A stretch of DNA of 64,000 nt from Neurospora tetraspora (Eukaryota; Ascomycota; Sordariomycetes; Sordariales; Sordariaceae). The translations under genes were made by a program, and so were the position numbers. Location of the stretch: contig NW_026944383.1 in NCBI RefSeq assembly GCF_033439725.1, positions 3,968,001-4,032,000 of the forward strand. Reading direction: 5' to 3'. The notes beneath the pieces are model-generated. The model saw only the letters and a list, made by a program, of their open reading frames with translations, was not told where the DNA came from and did not search any database. This document shows, in pieces, positions 10,652 to 21,692 of this stretch (within the stretch, counting starts at the first letter, position 1; each line of letters starts with the position of its first letter).

Positions 10652-11804
10652 TGGGGAAAACTTGTGAGACAATGGCACTTGTCTCACCCGAGCAATCTGC
10701 AGGATTTCACGCAGCTCGTTTCCATTGCTTAATCTCGTGTTCAACTGCCACTTGTCGATTGCTCTTGGAGTCTCCTGCAAGGTGTTCTGCACATGCACCT
10801 CCACAACTGCGTCTCGAGTCGGAGATTGTTGGCCAGGTTTGGTGGCGCACTTGAGACGACAGGAGTTCCAGTGTAGCGAGTCCAGACAAACCGACGTTGA
10901 TGCTCTGCAATTCGTCCGAAATGCCTCGATAATGTAGACCGTATGAACCTGAGAGGCGGCACAGAAGAATGTGATTTGTTCGCAAGAGTGGTTCCAGGCC
11001 TTCCGAGGCTTCTTGAAAGCCTTCAACCTTCTGGGTGATAGAGCTCGGTGCTGGGAGTCCACTTGAAAAAGTGACCGATGTGATTCAAAGGTACCAAATC
11101 GAAATGGCAATGGCGGTGAAGTTCGTTGATTTTTATGAGAGACGATGTCGGTTGAGGTCGGGGTCCTCCAACTGAAAACCGATGAATGATGATGATGCCC
11201 GGTGGACGGCTTCGGGATGCCCGTGATGCCTTCCCGTCGACCTCTATAGAGCTTCTGCACTAACAGAACCCCTGTACGACCAACCCTTTCCGGTCTGCCC
11301 AGGTGTCAACGAGGCAAGGCGTTGCACGGTGCACCCACTGATGCGATCCCCGCGTTTGTCCGCCTCAGGGGATCAACCAAGGGGACTACACTAGCGCATG
11401 ACGGGACACCCCACCGGGTGGCTGGAATTGGACCCGTCCATGACCATGACGATGTTCCACGAGGAAGCGGCCCCTCCTTCCTGTAGATGCGACTTCCATT
11501 CGTTTGATTTTCCATCAAGAAAAAAAAACGTTTGGAGATTCTCCAACTTCCCATCATATAAATGATCAGTCACTGCATCTCTCCAACAAATACTACCCAC
11601 CACCGACTACCACCGCGCCGCCACTTCCGACTGCGCCATTAACTGATCAACACTGCCTCGAGTCCTGTGATAAAATCAATCCGTGTGCTCAGTTCATCAT
11701 TTTTACCTTTGGACGCTTTTCAGCACGACTGCGACTGTTCCACGACTTTGCGCAACATTCGAGAGCAGACACCAATACATAACCGCCCGCATAATACCAC
11801 AACC
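10652..11804. promoter_or_regulatory. Divergent promoter, hydrolase / sds22
   Basis: A 1.15-kb divergent gap. The part 10652-11260 is open in frame with the hydrolase on the minus strand, but its translation is Ser/Arg/His-rich without similarity, so it is treated as leader. The right part (about 11560-11804) is rich in CCA/CCG steps and is probably the sds22 5' UTR. No defined operator was recognised. Confidence 0.4.
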
Positions 11805-13098
11805 ATGCCGGCCCCCATTGAAGAAGGCAGCAAGACACCAGGTCACCATTCGCCCGGTGACCATGTCGAGCTGGTCGACGACCATCCTTCACCACGACAC
11901 GAGGGCGAAGCAGGAAGTCCCGCTCTCAGGGATAGTAAAGGCTGGGACGGGAAGCTGCGGGTGCCAAAGAGTGCTGTGCTCGCAAATCCCGAAGCCTTAT
12001 CGGATCCGGAATACTCGGACGATGACAACGTTGTTCCCGGCGAGGAGGTTGCGGCGGATGAAGGCAAGCAATTCGAGAGCGCTCATGTCTGAAAGATAGT
12101 GATCTGGCTAACCATGACCGGTTCGATTGGTTTACAGATCTTCTCGACAACGAGCCCCTAGACACCGACGAGATTATTTGCACGCACTCCCGCATTCAGT
12201 CCATCTCGGCATTGCGTCTTGAGCGCTTCAAACAAGTTGCCCGCATTTGCCTTCGCCAAAACCTGATCCAAGACATTGAAGGCCTCACCGGCGTCGCCGA
12301 GACCCTTCAAGATCTCGATCTTTATGACAACCTCATTTCGCACATCGGCCGCGGGCTGACTGACCTCACGAATCTGACCAGCCTGGATCTAAGCTTCAAC
12401 AAGATCAAGCACATCAAGCACATCAATCACCTGACCAACTTGACGGATCTCTTCTTTGTTTCCAACAAGATCAGCCGCATCGAAGGTCTGGAAGGGCTCG
12501 ACAAGCTGCGCAACCTCGAACTGGGCTCGAACCGTATCCGCGAACTGCAGAACCTCGACTCGCTCAAGAACCTCGAAGAACTCTGGGTGGCCAAAAACAA
12601 GATCACCGAACTCACCGGCCTCGGCGGCCTTCCCAAGCTGCGTCTGCTCAGCATCCAGTCCAATCGGATCCGCGACCTGTCGCCCTTGCGCGAGGTGCCC
12701 CAGCTCGAGGAACTGTACATCACGCACAATGCGCTCGAGTCACTCGAGGGACTGGAGCACAACACCAAGCTGCGGGTGCTGGACATTTCCAACAACAAGA
12801 TCGCCAGCCTGAAGGGCATCGGTCCCCTCGCGGAGCTGGAGGAGTTGTGGGCGAGCTATAACATGGTCGGCGACTTCGCCGAGGTGGAGCGAGAACTGAA
12901 GGAGAAGAAGAACCTGACAACGGTGTACTTTGAGGGGAACCCTTTACAGCTCAGGGCGCCGGCGTTGTACAGGAACAAGGTCCGGTTGGCGCTACCGCAG
13001 GTGCAGCAGATTGATGCTAGTAAGTTGAACGTGCAATATTTGGTGCAATTCAGAAGACTTGCTAACACCAAAACCACGCAGCTTTCGTCCGCGTATGA
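11805..13098 (+). CDS. sds22: Protein phosphatase 1 regulatory subunit Sds22
   Basis: Three exons (11805-12063, 12138-13019, 13082-13098) encode 385 residues. After an acidic N-terminus (SDPEYSDDDNVVPGEE) come the Sds22 start of fold THSRIQSISALRLERF and about ten or eleven 22-residue leucine-rich repeats of the SDS22 type, such as LDLYDNLISHIGRGLTDL and LLSIQSNRIRDLSPL. The LRR cap EGNPLQ...YRNKVRLALPQVQQIDATFVRV follows, the conserved end of the family. Sds22 binds PP1 catalytic subunit, stabilises and delivers it, and is needed for mitotic exit. Intron 1 is of the GC-AG class: the donor is AAG/GCAAGC at 12063/12064 and only this junction joins ADE to DLLD in frame; reading through reaches a TGA. 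Intron 2 is ordinary and leaves a last exon of 17 nt. The gene converges on xylose reductase. Confidence 0.95.
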
Positions 13099-13968
13099 TC
13101 TTTAGGGATTATTAGAACGTTGCACATCTGTCATTCCATTCTGTTTTGGGTCTTTTTTTCCCCCTTTAGACAGGTGATACCTTATCCAAAAAAGGAGCAA
13201 AGAGATGGATGGCGATTTTGGCGGTTTGCAAAGCATGATAATTGTGCAGTCAAAAGTTCATGCAGCATGGCACTGGCGTTCATGGTGCTACGGCGTTAGA
13301 TGGATTGTTGAAGCAAGACAATCGACAACTTGATGGATTTCCAGTAGATCCGATTACTTCCCTCGTTTCGACCGGTATTCTTCGCTCCCACTTTCGCACC
13401 CACTTTACATACATGCCCTCTTTACCCCGACCACGGGGATCTCTTCGCATGACGATGCTAATAAGATAAACAACGACGACCAACAAGAAGTTCAGAGTAT
13501 CAGCACATGTCACAGAGCAGGAGATGAACAAGAATCAAGTTCAAAAAAAAATTGTGAAATCTTTATTTCTATAGCAAGTAACCCACCGCCTATTTCATGG
13601 CAGACAGGATATCAAGCAAACAAAAAATGGCCTGGAGCCGGGAGAGTTGATCTGCCAACACCCTTTTTTCTGGGCGTCAGCAGTAACGACGGGATGGCCC
13701 ATCATATGTACACATTCCGTCGCTAACCACGGTGACCAGCCGTCTCTCCTTCTCGGTGTCTCTGATGGTCGGGTATGTGGGTTGTTGGATGAGAGTGTGT
13801 GCGATGCATGGCACGCGGGGGGTTGGTGAGTGGAAGCGATTTAGGCAACCAATCCCTTCCTTCCGCCTACACCAGTGCGATATGGGTATAATACACACTC
13901 AACCGGGGTAAGAGAATTTTTGAGGGGGAGAAGCGAGCTTTCCCCCCTCAGTTGCGGGAGAGGTTAAT
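13099..13968. other. Intergenic, convergent
   Basis: Convergent gap of 870 nt between sds22 and the xylose reductase gene, expected to hold both 3' UTRs. No coding or RNA feature recognised. Confidence 0.5.
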
Positions 13969-15351
13969 TTAACCAAAGATCCAGAGGTTCTCGGCGGAGA
14001 AGTACTGTAAGTTGTGATTGTTAGTATATACCCCATTTCATATCATGTATCATATCCGTCGGAGGCCAAGTTTGGGCGCCGATGAGAAAGTTATAAAAAC
14101 TTACGTTGGTGGGCTGGTTGAAGCGGATGCCGCGGTCGAAACCAGAGATGGTCTTGATGTCCTCCTCGGAGAGATCGAAATCGAGCGAGTTGAGGTTGGA
14201 CTTCATGGTGGCCTCGCGGCTGGACTTGGGGATGATGGCCAGGCCGCGCTGGGTGGCCCAGCGGAGGAGGACCTGGGCGGGGTCCTTGTTGTACTTGTCG
14301 CCGATGGCCTTGATGGTGGGGTCCTCGAGGAGGGGCTGGAGCTTCTGGGCGTGCTCCATGTTGAACTCGCGGAAGGAGGCAGGGCCGAAGGAGGAGTAGG
14401 CGGTCACGGCGATGCCCTCGGCCTTGGCGAGGTTGAGGAGGTTCTGCTGGACGAGGTAGGGGTGGTGCTCGATCTGGAGGGTGGCAGGGCGGATCTTGGC
14501 GTAGCGGAGGAGGTCGTACAGGAGCTGGGCCTGGAAGTTGGAGACGCCGATGCTCTTGGAGAGACCCTTCTCGACGAGCGACTCCATGGCCGTCCAGGTC
14601 TCCTGGATGGTGGCCTTGGAAGGGCGGATCTCGCTCTTGCCGTCAAAGTGCCAGCCGGGAGGGTAGCGGACCGAGGGGTCGACGTACTCGAGGGCGACGG
14701 GGAAGTGGATCAGGTAGAGATCAAAGTACTCGAGACCCCAGTCGGCAAGCTGCTTGCGGACAATGGGCTCGACGCGGTCGCCGTCGTGGAAGGTGTTCCA
14801 GAGCTTGGAGACGATGAAGAGCTCCTCGCGCTTGACGATGCCCTCCTTGATGGCGCGGGCAACACCCTGGCCGCACTCAACCTCGTTGCCGTAGTCTGTA
14901 ACCAAGCCATATTGAGTCAGCCAACACGAACTATGCCATTGCGCATACTATGTCTTTGATGGCGATGTTGTTTCGGGTGAATTCGACGGATAATGTCTCT
15001 TTCACCTGCAAGCAGGGTGGGCTGAAGTGACAGGGGATGATGTGGGGTAGTCGTGTAAGTGTTCCATGCCCCGCGATGGTGCTACTGCTCGTCATGGTCC
15101 TTTAAAAAAAAAAAGGAACACCACGAGAGATGACCAGGCGAGGAGAGACACTGTGTTTACAATGGGTATTATACGATGTATAACCGGAAGCGGGAAGTCT
15201 TGAACGTACCGCAGGCACCATCGAAGAGGCGGTAGCCGGCCTTGATGGCGTTGTAGACGACATCGGAGGCGATGGAGCCGTCGACCTTCCAGAGGCCGAA
15301 GCCGACCTGGGGCATGTCGAAGCCGGAGTTGAGCTTGATAGCAGGAACCAT
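13969..15351 (-). CDS. xyl1: NAD(P)H-dependent D-xylose reductase (aldo-keto reductase)
   Basis: Three exons (15351-15210, 14895-14105, 14004-13969) give 322 residues, exactly the family length. The enzyme reduces D-xylose to xylitol, the first step of fungal pentose catabolism, in the cytosol. The aldo-keto reductase tetrad is complete: Asp44 and Tyr49 (FDGACDYGNE), Lys78 (IVSKLW) and His111 (LIHFPVAL). Further family marks are [22 protein letters not shown], the cofactor 2'-phosphate loop [14 protein letters not shown] and the C-terminus [12 protein letters not shown]. The Asp/Tyr pair is split by intron 1, which is 314 nt and unusually long here; intron 2 is 100 nt. The last exon codes only eleven residues. 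The promoter side holds paired GGTTAAA boxes about 1 kb upstream, possible sites for the xylanase regulator. Activity on other aldoses or L-arabinose is likely, as in relatives. Confidence 0.96.
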
Positions 15352-17958
15352 TTTGTCTGTTGGTGGGATGTAGAGGTGTGTGTGAGACGGAAAGAGATCA
15401 AACAAGCCAGGCTAGGTGGCAGAGCGGCCACGATGGTATTTATATTTGCTCTTGTCCGTAGGTGTCCACGCTAGAACTTTCCCGGTCACTCGTACCGTCG
15501 TATGTAGAAGTGTGTATGTACATACCCCGATGTTTGGCCTACTCCAATCTTTCCCGGCCCATCCACGGACGAATGCTATGCCGGTTGGAGAGCAGAGCTA
15601 TGATGGTGATGGGGTTCGGCTCATGCTGTCCCCTCACTGCCTCCCTCCACCTCCCTCCCCATTTTCCATGGACCCTCATCTGGCCTGACGGGATGCCAAG
15701 GTTGCATGTCGAGGTGTGGTTCTCGGATGCTGTGCGGAATCCCATGACTTGACTGGTCGCCAGCGATGCTCGAGATGCCCAGGGAAGGGTAAGGAAGCCC
15801 AGGGACGGCTGCCTTTCCGGAAACGGGCCCTGATTGGCATGGATAATGGCCCGAAGCCTTGTCAGCCGGCGCAGGGCCAAGGTAGTGGGTACTGGATATC
15901 TCGACGCCCATTTGCGCGGTTTAAAAGAAGTTGGAGAAGGGGTGGGTACTGGGTTCATCCGACGGTCGAACAGCGTCACTGCATCCACATGGACATTATG
16001 TTGTACATGGCGCCAGAGCGGCCTGCCTAACCGTTTGCTTGTACCTTGATGGTAGCTTTGAACTCGGACCGGACTGGTCACAACTCGCAAGGAACGTTTT
16101 CCCTCTCGGTCTCTCCAACTTCTCGGTTTATCTGCGGAGAGATTTTCCCGGGCAGAACGCCTTTACCCAAGGCCTGTCTCAGCTGACCTTGAAAATCTTC
16201 AATTCTGTCAACACATCGAAGTCGTGTTTCGAACAATTGTTGGAGCCGCTGGAGCCCGCGAGCTGCGGGTGGTGGATCTGGATAAGACCCGGTAGCCCGC
16301 CTTTAAGTTGCCATTTAACCTATTTAACCGGAGCCAACCAGAGACCGCGGCTAATATGGGGAGTGGGTTTGACAGATATCTCCACCTTTGTTGTCTTGGA
16401 GCATGGGGTTGGCGGGGCAGCGCTAGGATATTTGGCAAAAAGGCACAAAGGCCCCCATTGATGCATACCACGGTGAGGAGTGGGTCACCGAGGAATCAAC
16501 GTCAGTTCAACTTTCCAAACTTCAACTTGATCATGACAAGGGAACATGGACAACATTCCATACGAACTACTTTCCTTCATGTTCCTGAAGTCTATTTCCG
16601 TCTCTTTCTATGTGACAAAAATAAGATACCGAAAATGCAAGAAAGTTCACATATCATCGAGTGTCGGTCGTCATGCTGTTGTTTGCTGTTTGCAGTTAAA
16701 GTCAACAGATGCTGGGGAAGGAAAACAGCTTTGGTCGGGGCCGTAGAAGGTTTACTTTGGTTCATTTTTATCTTGAGAGCCTCAGCGTCGAATCTTCCGC
16801 GTGACTTTCAGCAGTTGTCGACCAAGTCTTCCTTTCAGCGGGAAGAAGAGAAGGAGCCAACGACATACACACCCACCGTGTACCTTCCGCTTGTTTCTCT
16901 TTTCTGTTTTTGACTGTTTCCCCCACGACACTTTTCCTATCGAGCTGTTGCCATTTGACCTTTCTGGAAACCCTGCTGAGGCAAGACAACTTCCAACAAC
17001 CAATCTATCCATGTATCAGACTACAGCCCGACTTGCTACCAAACCCCGGAAGCTGTACCCAGCATGAGCACCGGCTGACTGGACATTCTCCGGTTCAAGG
17101 TCTCATAAGGGAACAGTTGACATTTCTACCCAATAACATCAGGGTTGCTGTGATAATGGTGGAGTATAGCTACGGGACCCATAGGTACCAGCTGGGACTT
17201 TGTTGGAGAACTTCGCCCTCAGATGTCTCAATTCTTGCTGTCAACGACAGGTTGACTTCAGGTACGTATGAGGCACCGTTGGCGGTTGACAGTTATTTTA
17301 CCCTCTACACGTATCCCTCACTTTGGGTATACAGAAGCTGATGTACACGATCCGTCGCACATCAAACCATGGATCACTGCTACCGTTCGTGCTACCCCAA
17401 AACGGCGGTGCCACCATGCCACCGACCCCGGAACTCGATGCAGCTAGCCTGAGGAGGAAGCATGCTGATGATGACTGCAAGGACCCGCAAAGAAAGCATC
17501 AAAACCACGGTGGAGCTGGTCCCACGGAAGCTAATCCGGCACACGAAAAGCTTCTTTTTCTCGCTTCCTCCCCTCTCAAAGGGTTTAGATCGGGGACAGG
17601 CTTCCTGGGCTACCGATGGAGTACCTCCAGTCGGGCCAGCAACATCGACCGACAAGGGAGAACAAACATTGTTCCTGCTTGTTGACTGGCTGCCAGTCGT
17701 CGACGGTCGTCGACGTGCCTGCCAAGCTTGTCTCTTATGCCGTTTAAGCATGGGAGTATCCGAGGTTGTTGCTTTTACACTAAAGGAGGGTCGGCGATGT
17801 CTGGTTCACCTAACGGCAGCTTTCAGCCCTACGGAACGATATTCTGCCCATCACGCCCCACTCTGGTATCATCATTCCAGATTCCAGAACACTCACTCGC
17901 CAGTTCCGTCGCTAAGGTAGGTGGTACCCAGTACTGCTTGAACCTTTTTCTCATGATT
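15352..17958. other. Intergenic, xylose reductase upstream region
   Basis: A 2.6-kb gap between two minus-strand genes. The left part is the upstream region of xylose reductase. Open frames such as 16308-16913 (201 codons, plus) are Cys/Ser-rich with no similarity and are not called. The part near 17958 should be the 3' UTR of the membrane-protein gene. Confidence 0.45.
16314..16329 (-). promoter_or_regulatory. Paired GGTTAAA boxes upstream of xylose reductase
   Basis: On the minus strand, reading toward the xylose reductase gene, two copies of GGTTAAA occur nine bases apart (complement of TTTAACC at 16314-16320 and 16323-16329), about 970 nt before the ATG. XlnR/XLR-1-type zinc-cluster activators of xylan and xylose genes recognise GGCTAA-like and the looser GGNTAAA. 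The match and the pairing are seen; function is inference. Confidence 0.3.
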
Positions 17959-19649
17959 CTAGCCGAGACCTCGACTCTGCCCTTGTGGGTTAGAGGTACC
18001 AGAACTATTACTAGAGGTAGTAGTGTCCAGGCCATAGTTCGCATACGAACACCTGCAGATATCTGCTTCATCCACAACGTCCACAGCCTCCATGTCCCTC
18101 GCCCCAACCGACACCTTCACATTATCATTAAACACCACAGGCTTTCCCTCAGCATCCCTGCAATCCGGCGCTTTCTTCCCATTCCCCCTTTCGTCCTCCT
18201 CATAAGTCTGTTCCAACGTCAACTCAACCGCAAACGGCCACGGCGCAAACACGTTCGTTGCGTTGAGTAGTGGTGTCGACACATCGCTGATATTAGCCGG
18301 GTAACTCGCCCTCATGCGCGTCCAGATTGTGCCCCTGACTACCGTCTGATTATACCAGCATATTGCGGGCGCTGGTGTCGGTGTATGTCGCGAGATTGTG
18401 CTGTTATCTGCTTGTGCCCTCTTCGCCGCCCCTGCTCTTGACCATCTGCGTCTAGAAGTCCCGTTGGCTTCCTCCCCTCCGTTAGAAGCAGTCTTCGAAG
18501 CCGAAGCCGAAGATGATGATACAGCAATCGTCGTCGTCGTTGTTGGTGTCAAAGACACAGTCGAGGCCGTGCTGCCCGTAGTAACATCCGGCACCACCGC
18601 CTTCGCCATAGTAAAACTAAATGTGAACCGCTCGCTCGGTTGATTCGCATCGATCATGGTGAGGTTGACGTCTCGGAAGGTGCCCGTCGGCGAGAAGGGG
18701 TCGTCGGAAGAGGAGATGACGTAGGAGTAGGTGGTTATGGGTCGGATGATCCAGCGGAAGGACGCAGCAGAGGTGCTTTCGTTCGCTGACGGAGAGTAAA
18801 GAGTGTAGGGATAGCATCGCCAGAGGGCAGGATTCCGTTGGGGTGCGCAGGAGGCTGAGAGGTTGGTTAGAGCGGCGGTGAAGGTGTAGGAGCTGGCGGG
18901 GAAGAGGTCGGTGGGTAATGGGGGGTCGGGGTCGGAGGAGTGGTGTCTGGAGGAAGGTTATATGTCAGTGTTATCTGCAAGAAGGGAATCACTTGCGGTG
19001 GGGGGCGAGGACAACAGCACCCCTTCTCAGGGAAAAAAGAGAGCAAGATATACCTTTTCCTCAACCCAATCGTCAAACCAACCGCCAATCCCACAATCAG
19101 ACCAATTACCAAAATCCCCAAAACCACCACCTTATACCATCTACCCCGTCTTCTCACCCACCCCCCTAATGCCATATCTTTATCTTTCCCTCCGTGTACC
19201 CCTCTCCCATCCTCACTCTTCCCTTTAGCTGGCCTGGGACTACCATCTGCCTCAGACGTCCCCTCCCGATCCCTCTCCGTCGTCGGCAGTATCACCCACC
19301 GCTCACTCCCATTACTATTAAGCGGTATAGACCTTACACTTCCCACTTCCCCCCCTACTGCTCTTATCCCCGGTACTCGCTTCGGTACATATTGTGGTAC
19401 ACTGCTTGCTCTGGACAATGCCGGTCTCGTTGTGCTGGGTGTGTATAAGCTGTTGTTGTTCGCACTACCCAAAACTCCACTGCTCCTCGTACTCCTTGTA
19501 GATGGTGGTCGTCGGTGCGGCGATCGAGGTGGTACTGTTGGTGTCGTTGCTCCATGTCGTCGTGGATCCGCTGCGTTCTCGTCCTCGGCGATGACGGGCA
19601 TGGGGATGGGTGTGGAGGAGCGGATTGAGCGACGGCTTCCGGGGGCCAT
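17959..19649 (-). CDS. Single-pass (type II) Ser/Thr-rich membrane protein, unknown function
   Basis: Two exons (19649-19054 and 18946-17959) with a 107-nt intron encode 527 residues. The first 170 residues are polar, basic and Ser/Pro-rich, without a signal peptide. One long helix at about 173-195 (VVVLGILVIGLIVGLAVGL) is preceded by RRRGRWYK, so the positive-inside rule puts the N-terminus in the cytosol and the C-terminal 330 residues outside or in the lumen. That outer part has many Asn-X-Ser/Thr sequons, paired Cys (such as CAPQ and CYPY), a Thr/Ser linker (TTTTTIAVSSSSAS) and conserved-looking aromatic segments. It resembles fungal proteins that automated annotation calls 'tat pathway signal sequence' or hypothetical. 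No catalytic motif is seen. A cell-surface or ER/Golgi glycoprotein is inferred. Confidence 0.8.
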
Positions 19650-21692
19650 TTTTTTTAAAAAAAAAGAATTTGTTTTGGGCCCTTTCCTCTTCTTATGCTG
19701 CTTTTGTTGTTCCTGTTTCTGTGGGTTCTGATTCGAGTGTTTCCTGTCATTAAGTTCGCAGTATATACCATCCTGCGAGGGTCAAGGCGTATGAAGATAT
19801 AAGTTGCTTCCGCTGGTCGCCAAACTGCTGTCCCAGCAAGTTTTCCAGTAGCATTCGGGTGGAATTGGTGTGTAGGATGGCCAGGCCAGGGCAACGAGAT
19901 ATGAAGAAGCTCCGAAGAGAGCTAGGAAGAAAGGTCCCTCTGAGAGCAAGGTGCGAGAAAGGAGAGATGTGAGTTGTTAGCTCCTCCTCCTCATCATCAC
20001 CATCCCTTTCTTGTTATGTATCCGAGAAGGGGGCCGTAAGTACTTAGAGGTGTAGGTATCGTATCGATAGGAAGCGGGCTGGATCTAGTGTTTGCCAGTT
20101 TTCGTGATGGCGTCAAAGACCGAAATTGGCGTAAAAGGATAATAGAAGGATATTAAGATTGGGTGGTAAAAGGTTCTCTGATGATGACTTTTTCGGGCAC
20201 GTCTTTGATCACATCGGGCTTGGCCGCCAGCTAATTTGTATAACCCCGATCTTTCACTCTTCTTTCTTTTCTTCTGCGACCTTGTTTTATGATATGATCT
20301 GACTTGCCCAGCCTAGCTATGTATGTTCTCTCTTTCCAAAAGGCACAAACAACATTGTCGATCATTTATGCATGGGCGATCTTGATCCTGTTGTTGCTAC
20401 TGCCGAGGTCCAGGCGTAGCTGAGTGGTGGTCCTGGGATGAATGAATGGAAAGGCTGGTCGGCTTGCTGGTCAATGAACCTGGTTGCTTGGCCGGGGGGC
20501 CAAAGAGACCGGAGAGGGAAGTTCTGAGAGATGAATTGGCGATGTGATGAGCAATACTTGAGGTTGTCAGAAAGCCACACGGGGCGCAATTTAAGATGAG
20601 CTGTGATATTCTTCTTCCCGGACGGGACTCGCGTCGGGGATGCGCGCGCCAGCAGTTTTTGGTGAAGAACAGAGGTCCTCGTTACGTCACTGGGCCTACC
20701 TATCTCATATTCCTGGACAAGAGAGAGTAGGATTGGGAATCATCAGTTGCCTTTCTTCTTTCTCTGTTTACCGGCCATTGACAAGGCTCCTGAGGTTGCA
20801 ACACAAGACTTTCGGTGTCCTCCCCCCGACCTTCCATCGACCCTCACCTATTCTTCCAGCCAGCTCACATTATAAGCCTGGCTGTTCCCCAGAGGGACAC
20901 TCACCTAAACCCCTCGGATATACCATACTGTCCGCTGTTCCATTCGCACAGAGATCACGGGGCACATGAAGTGCTCAATCCGGTGTTCTGGTCGCATAAA
21001 TCATTGACGTTGCTGGTCCTGCTGCTGCGTGGCTGGCCGGCACACAAACCCCTGAAGTCGAGCTCCAACCCCGGAGAGAAGCTGAATGCAGGTTACATGG
21101 CCGAGCTATTGGCCAAAATGATTAGCTAGAGCTGAAATGAGGATCGCGGGGAGGCGCTCTGCTGAAAGTGGCATAGGGCGGCAGTAGCTTGCATTCTGGA
21201 TGATGAATTGATTGATGAAGAGTGGGCTGCAATCGGCCGTTGGCTAGCGATGCAGGAGTCAGGGCGCTATTGAAATTCCCCCATGGTGTGGGCATGGGAC
21301 CAGAACGTCTTCAGGCAGAATGTCGAGGAGACTAGCGAAGTTCATGAGAGACCATGTTACCTTGGAATATCGAGTCCTCTGATACCTGTGCCGTACGATC
21401 GGAAGGAACAAAGGGAAAGAATACATAGGTAGAGACTGAAATAGTAGCCGAATGGGATAACGAGAACTTCAAGATCAGAATACAAAGATGTGTATATGCT
21501 GAGAAATGGTAGATAGATATATATACGCGTCAGTACTTGATGATATCTATTCAAAACCTGATCGCCCTCCTCAAAGACCAAAAAATCCAACAATCCAACG
21601 TTCATCGAGTTTGTGTCTCGGAGCCAAAAACAACATCACCATAAGTCATACACGAGTTGGGCCCTCACCTCGCCCAGTACCCGCCATCACGC
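19650..21692. other. Intergenic, nothing identified
   Basis: A 2.0-kb gap between two minus-strand genes: promoter of the membrane-protein gene on the left and 3' UTR of the ABC transporter on the right. Short open frames are scattered on both strands with no recognisable domain or splice structure. Confidence 0.45.

Noticed and set aside
14018-14959. 313-codon plus-strand open frame opposite xylose reductase
   Set aside because: It is the antisense shadow of the strongly biased xylose reductase exon; the Gly/Val/Glu-rich translation mirrors the sense codons.
16308-16913. 201-codon plus-strand open frame
   Set aside because: No similarity, Cys/Ser-rich translation, no splice or codon support; in the upstream region of xylose reductase.
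18940-19731. 263-codon plus-strand open frame
   Set aside because: Antisense to the membrane-protein gene and its intron; translation is hydrophobic low-complexity.
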